NCBI GenBank assembly: GCA_035318985.1 | Contig: DATHDP010000027.1 | Location: 1-12,491, forward strand | DNA from: VBAS01 sp035318985 | Lineage (GTDB): Bacteria; Bacteroidota; Bacteroidia; Chitinophagales; Chitinophagaceae | Reading direction: 5' to 3' | Length of the DNA: 12,491 bases | In this document: positions 6,663 through 12,491 of the stretch, one piece after another | Layout of the letters: every line of letters starts with the position of its first letter | Numbering within the stretch: position 1 is the stretch's first letter | Notes under the pieces: generated by a model | The model's input: the letters and a program-made list of their open reading frames with translations, nothing else | Databases searched by the model: none | What the model was told of the DNA's origin: nothing | Translations under genes and position numbers: made by a program

Positions 6663-8012
6663 TTAATTTTTTGGTATTGTAAAAATAAATGTGCTTCCTT
6701 TTCCCGGCTCTGATTCAACCCATATTTTTCCGCCATGAAGTTCAACTATTTTTTTGCATTGCGAGAGCCCAATTCCTGTGCCTTCATATTCTGCACGGGA
6801 ATGCAACCGCTGGAAAATTATGAAGATTCTTTCGTGATATATCTTTTCCATTCCAATACCGTTATCCTTTATTGTGAATTGAAATTCTGATCCCTTGTCT
6901 ATTGCTGAAATTTGAATGACCGGATGAGTTTCTGCTTTATGGAATTTGATCGCATTGCTCAATAAGTTTTGGAATAGGGATTTCAGGTAAGGATAACCAT
7001 GCACTAACGGCAATTTCGAAACATGTATCTCGGCATTATTTTCTTTTATGTCAGCTACCATATCTGTTAAGACCTCATGAACTAATTTATCGCAGTCGAT
7101 CACAGACTTGCTCACGTCCTTACCGATCCTTGAGTATTCAAGCAGATCGAAAATAAGATTTGACATGCGGGTTGCTCCTCCTGTTACGAGACCTGTATAG
7201 TCACGTATTTTTTTGTCGGGATGATCTCCTAATTTTTCTGACAATAGTTTTGAAAAATTTGAAATACTTCTTAATGGTTCCTGCAGATCATGGGATGCGA
7301 TATAAGCAAACTGTTCTATTTCTCTGTTCTTTCTTTCTAATTCAAAATTGTAATCTTTCAACATTTTTTCAGCTTTTGTTCGCCTGTTAAGTTCATTGAA
7401 GATCACGGTTGCTAAAAATAAAGTGATGAGTAAAGCGAAACTGCCTTCTAAAATAAAAATTACCTGCGCATTAGCAATACTTTTATTTGTATTCGTTCTT
7501 CGTTCTTCAAACAGTCTTTCTTCGTTTATTTTCATGGAATCATTAACGGATCTTACCTGGTCCATAAAATATTTTCCATTGTTTGAGATCAGGATCTCCT
7601 TTATCGTTTTTTCATCGCCCTTTTTTTTCAGAGCGATCAAATTTTCAGTATAGTTGAGTTTCAGGCTTATATATTTTTCAAGTGTATCTAAGTTTCTTTG
7701 TTGAACCGGGTTGTCTTTAGTAAGTGAACGGAGTTGTGCATTGTTGGAGCTGATGTTTTGAAGCGCTACAGTATAGGGTTGAAGATAGTTGGTGTCTGAA
7801 GTTATAATAAATCCTCTTTCGCCAGTTTCCGCATCCAGCAGGAAAGTAAGATTGTCTTTGAGTGTAATAATTACAGTGTTTGTGTGAACCTGGATCTTCA
7901 GGTTACTTTTTACCTTATTGACTGTATATAATGAAAAGAGCAGCGTTGAGATCAGTAGCAGCAATATGATCCCAATGATCAGAGAAATAGTTGTCTTGAT
8001 TTTTAAAGCCAT
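6663..8012 (-). CDS. CHASE3-domain sensor histidine kinase
   Basis: A 449-residue inner-membrane kinase. Helix 1 (about 10-31) and helix 2 (about 184-205) flank a periplasmic CHASE3-type sensor domain with the diagnostic DAETGERGFIIT (60-71). A short coiled linker leads to HisKA, where IASHDLQEPLR places the phospho-acceptor at His241. The ATPase domain has the N box NLLSNAIKFH (349-358), G1 DNGIGM (383-388), the F-box-like IFIIFQRLH (396-404), G2 GTGIGL (411-416) and G3 GKGSTF near the C-terminus. The HDLQEPLR H-box is of the phytochrome/cyanobacterial-like class, which commonly pairs with single-domain receivers; one lies immediately downstream. No PAS or GAF domain is present. The CHASE3 ligand is unknown. 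Confidence 0.93.
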   Translation of the reverse strand: MALKIKTTISLIIGIILLLLISTLLFSLYTVNKVKSNLKIQVHTNTVIITLKDNLTFLLDAETGERGFIITSDTNYLQPYTVALQNISSNNAQLRSLTKDNPVQQRNLDTLEKYISLKLNYTENLIALKKKGDEKTIKEILISNNGKYFMDQVRSVNDSMKINEERLFEERRTNTNKSIANAQVIFILEGSFALLITLFLATVIFNELNRRTKAEKMLKDYNFELERKNREIEQFAYIASHDLQEPLRSISNFSKLLSEKLGDHPDKKIRDYTGLVTGGATRMSNLIFDLLEYSRIGKDVSKSVIDCDKLVHEVLTDMVADIKENNAEIHVSKLPLVHGYPYLKSLFQNLLSNAIKFHKAETHPVIQISAIDKGSEFQFTIKDNGIGMEKIYHERIFIIFQRLHSRAEYEGTGIGLSQCKKIVELHGGKIWVESEPGKGSTFIFTIPKN

Positions 8013-8132
8013 TATGCTGCAGTTGGTTTCGGTGAAGATATAAATCTAATCAGTCAACCTGGTTTGATGATGTTATCACAACGAATCGTACAGATGAACT
8101 AACTGTTATTTGTATTAAAAAGCAATATCAAT

Positions 8133-8161
8133 AAAAAATCCCAGCTATTCAACCGGGATTT
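8133..8161 (-). terminator. Rho-independent terminator of icd
   Basis: AAATCCC (8136-8142) pairs with GGGATTT (8155-8161), and wobble or GC pairs extend the stem toward a 6-nt loop. On the minus strand the right side runs into TTTTTT and then ATT. It begins 21 nt beyond the icd stop codon. Confidence 0.8.
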
Positions 8162-8182
8162 AAGAAGTTAATTCAGGTTATC

Positions 8183-9415
8183 TTATCCGAGTTTCTTCTT
8201 CAGGTTACTATCGATCGCATCTAAAAATTCTTCTGTATATAAATAATGCTCGCCGTGATTTACTTTATTTCCATGAACACAAACAGCAAGGTCTTTTGTC
8301 ATTTTACCTTCCTCTACTGTTTCTATACAAACTGCTTCCAGTGCATCGGCAAATTTTATCAGTGCATCATTGCCATCCAGCTTACCGCGGAAAGCCAGAC
8401 CTCTTGTCCATGCAAAAATGGATGCGATAGGGTTTGTTGAAGTGGGTCTTCCTTTTTGATGTTCACGATAGTGACGGGTAACTGTACCATGTGCAGCTTC
8501 TGCTTCCATTGTTTTTCCATCAGGGGTTACAAGTACAGAGGTCATTAAACCTAATGAACCGAAACCTTGTGCCACCGTATCACTTTGCACATCGCCATCA
8601 TAATTTTTACAGGCCCAAACAAAATTTCCATTCCATTTTAATGCACTTGCTACCATATCATCAATGAGGCGATGTTCATATACAATACCAGCAGCATCAA
8701 ATTGCGCTTTAAATTCTTTTTGATAGATCTCTTCAAAAATATCTTTGAAACGACCGTCATATTTTTTAAGAATGGTATTTTTTGTGGAAAGATAGAGGGG
8801 CCATTTTTTGCTTAGTGCCATATTAAAACAGCTTCTTGCAAAACCCATGATGCTTTCATCCGTATTATACATCGTTAATGCAACACCATCGCCTTTGAAA
8901 TTAAACACTTCAAATGTTTGTGGTGTGCCACCGCCTTCGGGTGTAAATGTCATTGTCAGCTTTCCTTTTCCTTTGATCACTGTATCTGTTGCACGGTATT
9001 GATCACCGAAGGCATGACGCCCAACAATGATCGGCGCTGTCCAGTTTGTAACTAATCTTGGGATATTTTTAATAACGATCGGCTCACGAAATACGGTGCC
9101 ATCCAAAATATTACGGATAGTCCCGTTCGGGCTCTTCCACATTTGTTTTAGGTTAAACTCTTCCACTCTTGTTTCGTCGGGAGTGATAGTGGCGCATTTT
9201 ATCCCTACACCATATTTTTTAATTGCAATAGCCGCATCGATCGTCACCTGGTCATTGGTTTCATCGCGGTATTCAACACCGAGGTCGTAATATTTAATAT
9301 CAATATCAAGATAGGGGAGAATGAGTTTTTCTTTAATGAACTTCCAAATAATGCGTGTCATTTCATCGCCATCAAGTTCTACAACGGGGTTTGCTACTTT
9401 AATTTTATTTGCCAT
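8183..9415 (-). CDS. icd: NADP-dependent isocitrate dehydrogenase, eukaryote-like homodimeric type
   Basis: A 410-residue cytosolic TCA-cycle enzyme that oxidatively decarboxylates isocitrate to 2-oxoglutarate with NADP+. It is much closer to mammalian IDH1 than to the E. coli enzyme. Residues lining the IDH1 active site are conserved: Arg133 in IIVGRHAFGDQ (IDH1 Arg132), Lys212 in LSTKNTILKK, Asp252, Asp275 and Asp279 in NYDGDVQSDTVAQG, and the NADP-contacting Arg314 in HGTVTRHYR. SPNGTIRNIL (95-104) is the substrate Ser/Asn loop, and NPIASIFAWTRGL is near the C-terminus. The ATG at 9415 starts MANKIKVANPVVELDGDEMTR and fits the family; the longer frame to 9481 begins with TTG and overlaps the promoter. 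It has a perfect promoter match upstream and a terminator downstream, so it is probably monocistronic. Confidence 0.97.
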   Translation of the reverse strand: MANKIKVANPVVELDGDEMTRIIWKFIKEKLILPYLDIDIKYYDLGVEYRDETNDQVTIDAAIAIKKYGVGIKCATITPDETRVEEFNLKQMWKSPNGTIRNILDGTVFREPIVIKNIPRLVTNWTAPIIVGRHAFGDQYRATDTVIKGKGKLTMTFTPEGGGTPQTFEVFNFKGDGVALTMYNTDESIMGFARSCFNMALSKKWPLYLSTKNTILKKYDGRFKDIFEEIYQKEFKAQFDAAGIVYEHRLIDDMVASALKWNGNFVWACKNYDGDVQSDTVAQGFGSLGLMTSVLVTPDGKTMEAEAAHGTVTRHYREHQKGRPTSTNPIASIFAWTRGLAFRGKLDGNDALIKFADALEAVCIETVEEGKMTKDLAVCVHGNKVNHGEHYLYTEEFLDAIDSNLKKKLG

Positions 9416-9459
9416 GGATTTAAATTTATTAACCAAAATAATTAGCGGCAAGCAGGGCG

Positions 9460-9489
9460 CAAACCTACGGAAATGAAGCAATGGTACAA
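9460..9489 (-). promoter_or_regulatory. Bacteroidota sigma-type promoter of icd
   Basis: On the minus strand TTG (9487-9489), a 19-nt spacer and TAGGTTTG (9460-9467) match the phylum consensus TTG-N19-TAnnTTTG exactly. Predicted transcription starts near 9456, giving a leader of about 40 nt to the ATG at 9415. The match also argues against a start at 9481, which would lie inside the promoter. Confidence 0.72.
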
Positions 9490-9578
9490 AAGCAATTCAA
9501 AAAACTTCAGGATCTTTTCAACCCGGCATAAGAATATTATTTTTTGGAAAAAGAAGCATAAAATGATAAAAAAATGAT

Positions 9579-9607
9579 TTGTTGATGTAACGGATGGAAT
9601 ATCTTCG
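9579..9607 (+). promoter_or_regulatory. Candidate promoter of the first Crp/Fnr gene
   Basis: TTG (9579-9581), an 18-nt spacer and TATCTTCG (9600-9607, one mismatch to TAnnTTTG) end 4 nt before the ATG at 9612. A single FNR-type half-site, TTGAT, lies at 9582-9586. If used, the ATG at 9594 would be inside the promoter and the real start would be 9612. The rest of the divergent region 9416-9593 is AT-rich with repeated ATGAT motifs (around 9563-9579). Confidence 0.35.
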
Positions 9608-10187
9608 GAGTATGATCAATGATCTGCTGACTTTTTTAAACCGGTTTGTAAAAGTTTCGGGAGAGGAATTTGCGGAACTGATAGCATGGACCGAGCCTCG
9701 TCAGTTTGAGAAAAAGACGATACTGACAAGACCGGGAGAAGTAGAAGAATATATGTATTTTATTACAACCGGACTCGTAAGAAAGTATTTTTTAAAGAAG
9801 GACCAGGAGATCATTACACATCTTGTTAAAGAAGGAGGTATTATTGGTTCCGGTGAATCATTTTTAACAGGCCAACCTTCAAGATATTTTGTGGAAACTC
9901 TCGAGCCGACTACTGCATTTACTATTTCAAGGCAAAAATTAGAAGAGATGTACGGGAGCTCAAAGAAATGGGAAAAACTCGGTCGCATTATGACAACACA
10001 GTATTTTCTGGTTCAGGAAATGCGGCTCATGGATAATATTCGTTATTCCACCCGCGAACGCTTTGTAACATTCATGAACGAAAATACTGACCTGCTACAG
10101 AGAGTACCTCAAAAATATCTTGCCTCTTATTTAAATATTAAACCTGAAACCTTTAGTCGGTTAAAACACCTGATGAACCCTAAGTAA
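9594..10187 (+). CDS. Crp/Fnr family transcriptional regulator (first of three)
   Basis: A 197-residue one-component regulator with an N-terminal cyclic-nucleotide-binding-type beta barrel (about 15-120) and a helix-turn-helix at the C-terminus (169-189, with LASYLNIKPETFSR). GEVEEYMYFITTGLVRKY (48-65) is the usual barrel strand and turn. The phosphate-binding cassette position reads GESFLTGQPS, keeping a Glu (88) but lacking the Arg-Ser/Thr-Ala that binds cAMP in E. coli CRP, so the ligand is probably different. There are no N-terminal cysteines for an FNR iron-sulfur cluster. The recognition helix has E-T-F-S-R, like FNR. The ATG at 9612 is an alternative start supported by a promoter-like site and by alignment with the third paralogue. 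The stop overlaps the next start (TAATG), so the two genes are probably translationally coupled. Divergent from icd. Confidence 0.9.
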   Translation: MEYLRSMINDLLTFLNRFVKVSGEEFAELIAWTEPRQFEKKTILTRPGEVEEYMYFITTGLVRKYFLKKDQEIITHLVKEGGIIGSGESFLTGQPSRYFVETLEPTTAFTISRQKLEEMYGSSKKWEKLGRIMTTQYFLVQEMRLMDNIRYSTRERFVTFMNENTDLLQRVPQKYLASYLNIKPETFSRLKHLMNPK

Positions 10188-10792
10188 TGACCAACCTAAT
10201 CGATATTAACCCCTCGCTTATTGAATATGCTCATCGTTACCTGCAACGATTCATGACGATTAATATTGATGAGTTAAAGATGCTTCTTTCTTATTGTGAG
10301 ATCAGGCAGGTTGAAAAAAGAACGATCCTTGTAAAGGAAGGCGAAGTTGATAATTATTTGAATATGGTTGTGAAAGGGCTTGTAATGAAATATGTAAGGG
10401 TGAAGAAAAGCGATATGATATTACAACTTGCAACCGAGGGGCATGTGATCCATTCGGAAATATCTTTTCTTACCCGTACTCCATCGCTTGTTTTTGTAGA
10501 AACGTTGGAGCCAACGATAATGGTTTCCCTTACGTACGATAAAATGGAAGAAGCATTGGATAAATTCCCCCAGGGAGAACGGCTTGGTCGCCTGATCCTG
10601 ACCGGCATGTATGTAAAAAAAGAGGAGAGTCGTTATTATCGGCTGCTAAGATCTCCGAGAGAACGGTTCCTCGATTATATAAATGCTCACCCACATATGT
10701 TACAACGAGTGCCTCAAAAGTACCTGGCATCTTACCTGAATATTAAGCCTGAAACTTTCAGCAGGATGAAACACCTGGTCGCGAAACAATAA
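10187..10792 (+). CDS. Crp/Fnr family transcriptional regulator (second of three)
   Basis: A 201-residue paralogue of its neighbours. Its ATG shares one base with the previous stop codon (TAATG), which implies coupled translation and a similar protein ratio. The barrel contains GEVDNYLNMVVKGLVMKY (52-69). At the cassette position where the other two have Glu it has Ile92 (HSEISFLTRTPS), with the Glu moved one residue earlier; this suggests altered or lost ligand binding. PRERFLDYINAHP leads into the helix-turn-helix (173-193), nearly identical to the first and third copies, including E-T-F-S-R. No membrane segment or iron-sulfur cysteine cluster is present. It lacks an obvious promoter of its own and depends on the first gene for transcription. 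Confidence 0.9.
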   Translation: MTNLIDINPSLIEYAHRYLQRFMTINIDELKMLLSYCEIRQVEKRTILVKEGEVDNYLNMVVKGLVMKYVRVKKSDMILQLATEGHVIHSEISFLTRTPSLVFVETLEPTIMVSLTYDKMEEALDKFPQGERLGRLILTGMYVKKEESRYYRLLRSPRERFLDYINAHPHMLQRVPQKYLASYLNIKPETFSRMKHLVAKQ

Positions 10793-10829
10793 AATTCTGC
10801 ACAGGTTCTGCTCAAAATTATAGAATTGC

Positions 10830-10859
10830 TTGATTCAAATCATTAATTCAGTATCTTAC
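10830..10859 (+). promoter_or_regulatory. Promoter of the third Crp/Fnr gene overlapped by an FNR-type box
   Basis: TTG (10830-10832), a 19-nt spacer and TATCTTAC (10852-10859) resemble TTG-N19-TAnnTTTG, with the last two -7 bases (AC for TG) deviating. TTGATTCAAATCAT (10830-10843) matches the FNR consensus TTGAT-N4-ATCAA at 9 of 10 defined bases and covers the -33 element. Centred near -26 from the predicted start, it is better placed for repression than activation. The Crp/Fnr proteins encoded here carry the FNR-like E-x-x-S-R helix, so autoregulation is a reasonable inference. Confidence 0.45.
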
Positions 10860-10879
10860 GGGGATTAGTAGCAAAAATT

Positions 10880-11491
10880 ATGAACCGCCAAAAATCCCTC
10901 TTTGATTTTTTAAATAAGTTTATTCCCCTAAGCCTTGACGAGTACAATGAATTAATAGCGCCGTGCATCTTTAAAAGGCATTTTGATAAGAAGTCGGTCA
11001 TTACCACAGCCGGGGAAGTTGAGAATTATCTCAACTTTATTGATTCAGGACTTGTGCGGAAATACTATAAGAAAGCGAACGAAGAAGTAAATACACAAAT
11101 TTCTTACGAAGGTCATATCATTCATTCACAGGAGTCTTTTCATAGCCGCACCCCTTCAGAGTATTCTATTGAAACAATAGAACCTACTGTGTTGAGTTCT
11201 ATCACTTATGAATGTCTAGAACAAATGTATTCATCATCGGAAAAAATGCAGCGGCTTGGCAGGCTAGTTATTACTGCTACCATGGTTATTAAAGATAAAT
11301 GGCAAAGCCAGCTTGTTAAGCTTTCACCAAGAGAAAGGTTTATAAGTTTTGTAACCAGGCATCCCGAATTGATGCAACGGGTACCGCAGAAATATCTTGC
11401 TTCCTATCTCAATATCAAGCCAGAAACTTTCAGTCGTTTCAAACACCTGGTAAAAGATCATTCAAAGAAAATAGTCGTTCACCAGAACTAA
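10880..11491 (+). CDS. Crp/Fnr family transcriptional regulator (third of three)
   Basis: A 203-residue paralogue with the same layout: barrel at about 10-118 with GEVENYLNFIDSGLVRKYY (45-63), and helix-turn-helix at 166-186 with LASYLNIKPETFSR. It keeps the cassette Glu (85) in HSQESFHSRTPS but lacks the CRP-type Arg for the cyclic phosphate. A basic extension of about a dozen residues (KDHSKKIVVHQN) follows the recognition helix and is absent from the other copies. An 87-nt gap with its own promoter-like site and FNR-type box separates it from the second gene, so it can be controlled on its own. Its stop codon overlaps that of the convergent gene by 4 nt (11488-11491). Confidence 0.9.
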   Translation: MNRQKSLFDFLNKFIPLSLDEYNELIAPCIFKRHFDKKSVITTAGEVENYLNFIDSGLVRKYYKKANEEVNTQISYEGHIIHSQESFHSRTPSEYSIETIEPTVLSSITYECLEQMYSSSEKMQRLGRLVITATMVIKDKWQSQLVKLSPRERFISFVTRHPELMQRVPQKYLASYLNIKPETFSRFKHLVKDHSKKIVVHQN

Positions 11492-12111
11492 GCTTTTCTT
11501 TCCCATCTGAAGTCGCATTTTTTTGCACCCAATGCGATCGTTCCATTTCTTACCAATTTAAGCCCGGCAAGATCAGAAGTTATATGATCCACTTCACAAA
11601 GGATCGAAGAATACTTTTGATAATTGTGTTTATTAAAAAATTTGCAAATGCCGCATTCCATGATATCAACACCATATCCGAGCCCAAGTGTTTCTTTTTT
11701 ATCAGTTATGATATTGGCGATAAACCCATCGGGGTTTGTGTTTCGGCTTACTCTTTTATTAAATGCTTTTAAAAAATATGCTGCGAGCTTTGTGTTGATC
11801 AATTTAACAGGAAGCTTTTTTAGTAATTGCTGAAGTTTGTTTTTGGGCCTGACATATTCAGTAACTATCTCAAGACAAATTTTTCTTGTCGTTTCAAATT
11901 TTTCACCTTGTTCATCCAGTGTTTTTATAAGCGCTAAAAAATAAGAAGAGAAATCAAGTCGCTTATCAATTGGGTTCGCTGACTTTGCTGCAAAACTTGT
12001 ATCTGCCGAAATTAACTTGTAATGGAAATCCGCTTTAGCAATTATAGTATCTGAATGATCAGGAAAAGTTTTCTTAATACCTGCGACAAAATATTTTCTA
12101 TAGTTAGCCAC
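11488..12111 (-). CDS. L-2-amino-thiazoline-4-carboxylic acid hydrolase-like protein
   Basis: A 207-residue soluble protein. The N-terminal half is helical and poorly conserved. The C-terminal part (about 145-204) has the signature of the ATC hydrolase family (PF14196-like): GYGVDIMECGICKFF (145-159), then LCEVDH (171-176), LAGLKLVRNGTIALGA (181-196) and KCDFRW (198-203). Cys153, Cys156, Cys172 and Cys199 with Asp175 and His176 are in positions where this family keeps Cys and acidic residues; they could be catalytic or bind metal. The founding member opens a thiazoline ring on the way to cysteine, but most homologues are uncharacterised, so the substrate here is unknown. It lies 24 nt downstream of the universal stress protein gene, likely the same operon, and converges on the third Crp/Fnr gene. 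Confidence 0.75.
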   Translation of the reverse strand: MANYRKYFVAGIKKTFPDHSDTIIAKADFHYKLISADTSFAAKSANPIDKRLDFSSYFLALIKTLDEQGEKFETTRKICLEIVTEYVRPKNKLQQLLKKLPVKLINTKLAAYFLKAFNKRVSRNTNPDGFIANIITDKKETLGLGYGVDIMECGICKFFNKHNYQKYSSILCEVDHITSDLAGLKLVRNGTIALGAKKCDFRWERKA

Positions 12112-12135
12112 TGGGTTTTATTTGAAAAAATCTTT

Positions 12136-12491
12136 TTAAAGATTTACTACTAAAACCGGGATCGATAATTCATGTCTTACAGCATCGGTTGTTTCGCCAT
12201 AAATAAGATCCTTTAGACCCGTATGTCCGTGTGCACCGATCACCAGCATATCAGCTTTTGATTCTTTTACAATTCGTACAATTTCTTTTGAACGGTTCTT
12301 ATAACCGAGGCGGCCTTCAGCAACAAGTCCCCGGGCTATTAATTGTGAAACATAGTCATCCAGCTTTTCCTTGTCTTTTCTTGTTTCAAGGTCATCGCTT
12401 TCTTTTCCATAAATAGTAGCGGAAACACTTTCTACCACATGGATCAAAACAAATGAAGCGCTGTTCTTTGCCTGCCCAATGGCATGTGCAA
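12136..12491 (-). CDS. Universal stress protein (UspA family), N-terminus outside window
   Basis: The frame is open to the right edge, so the start lies beyond the window; about 117 residues are visible. They cover most of a Usp fold: AHAIGQAKNSASFVLIHVVE (strand 2), EGRLGYKNRSKEIVRIVKE, ADMLVIGAHGHTGL and IPVLVVNL as the closing strand. The ATP-binding pattern G-x2-G-x9-G is present in GAHGHTGLKDLIYG, but the residue after the last Gly is Glu instead of Ser or Thr, with Thr-Thr next. A TTG at 12447 is an internal leucine codon within HVVE, not a start. Usp proteins are cytoplasmic and act in stress survival, often by binding ATP. The ATC hydrolase-like gene follows 24 nt downstream. Confidence 0.9.
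   Translation of the reverse strand, partial: AHAIGQAKNSASFVLIHVVESVSATIYGKESDDLETRKDKEKLDDYVSQLIARGLVAEGRLGYKNRSKEIVRIVKESKADMLVIGAHGHTGLKDLIYGETTDAVRHELSIPVLVVNL

Noticed and set aside
6653..6745. A 31-residue N-terminal extension of the response regulator
   Set aside because: It overlaps the 3' end of the kinase gene, and the receiver fold begins right at the ATG at 6652.
7160..7653. Open frames on the plus strand within the kinase gene, and similar antisense frames elsewhere (for example inside icd and the serine hydrolase)
   Set aside because: They lie opposite strongly conserved genes, have low-complexity or hydrophobic translations, and show no family motifs.
8062..8079. An FNR box upstream of the histidine kinase (TTGAT...ATCA)
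   Set aside because: The half-sites are 6 nt apart instead of 4, so it does not fit the consensus.
9415..9481. A 22-residue N-terminal extension of isocitrate dehydrogenase
   Set aside because: It would begin with TTG, overlaps a perfect promoter match, and has no similarity to the family, whose usual start fits the ATG at 9415.
1..12491. A phage-defence, toxin-antitoxin or CRISPR system
   Set aside because: No direct repeat array, nuclease, reverse transcriptase, antitoxin-like pair or other defence module was recognised on either strand.

Overview
The window looks like a chromosomal segment of a Bacteroidota bacterium, most likely of the Chitinophagaceae type. The AT-rich genes lack clear Shine-Dalgarno sequences. 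Promoter-like sites fit the Bacteroidota pattern TTG-N19-TAnnTTTG; the one upstream of icd is a perfect match. Lipoproteins have relaxed lipoboxes (one begins CKKEYSYEGG after cleavage). Several families typical of the phylum are present. Taxonomy is inferred from these features, not from a database match.

Layout. (1) 2-2956, plus strand: the 3' end of a CCA-adding tRNA nucleotidyltransferase, a pRiA4b ORF-3-like protein with an acidic tail, miaA (tRNA A37 prenylation), and a lipoprotein with an SdiA-regulated-type propeller domain. (2) 2971-6132, minus strand: a GNAT acetyltransferase and an RBBP9-type serine hydrolase in one short operon, a four-helix membrane protein of unknown function, a two-module lipoprotein with a ten-proline linker, and a YjdF/DUF2238 membrane protein. 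(3) 6181-8012, minus strand: a CHASE3 histidine kinase followed by a single-domain response regulator, closed by a hairpin terminator. (4) 8133-9489, minus strand: eukaryote-like NADP isocitrate dehydrogenase with its own promoter and terminator. (5) 9594-11491, plus strand: three tandem Crp/Fnr-family regulators, divergent from icd. (6) 11488-12491, minus strand: an L-2-amino-thiazoline-4-carboxylate hydrolase-like protein preceded by a universal stress protein that runs off the right edge.

Most of the window is ordinary housekeeping and accessory sequence. The part most worth attention is the Crp/Fnr triplet. The three proteins diverge in their sensor domains, but their DNA-binding ends are almost identical in amino acids while differing at many synonymous codon positions. 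Their recognition helix carries the E-x-x-S-R pattern of FNR. A near-perfect FNR-type box, TTGAT-N4-ATCAT, overlaps the predicted -33 element of the third gene. This suggests three sensors that read different signals but converge on one operator, with local autoregulation. A second theme is that several predicted -7 boxes end only 3-4 nt before an ATG, which suggests leaderless transcripts. No CRISPR array, tRNA, rRNA, insertion sequence or phage gene is visible, and no gap between genes exceeds 300 nt.
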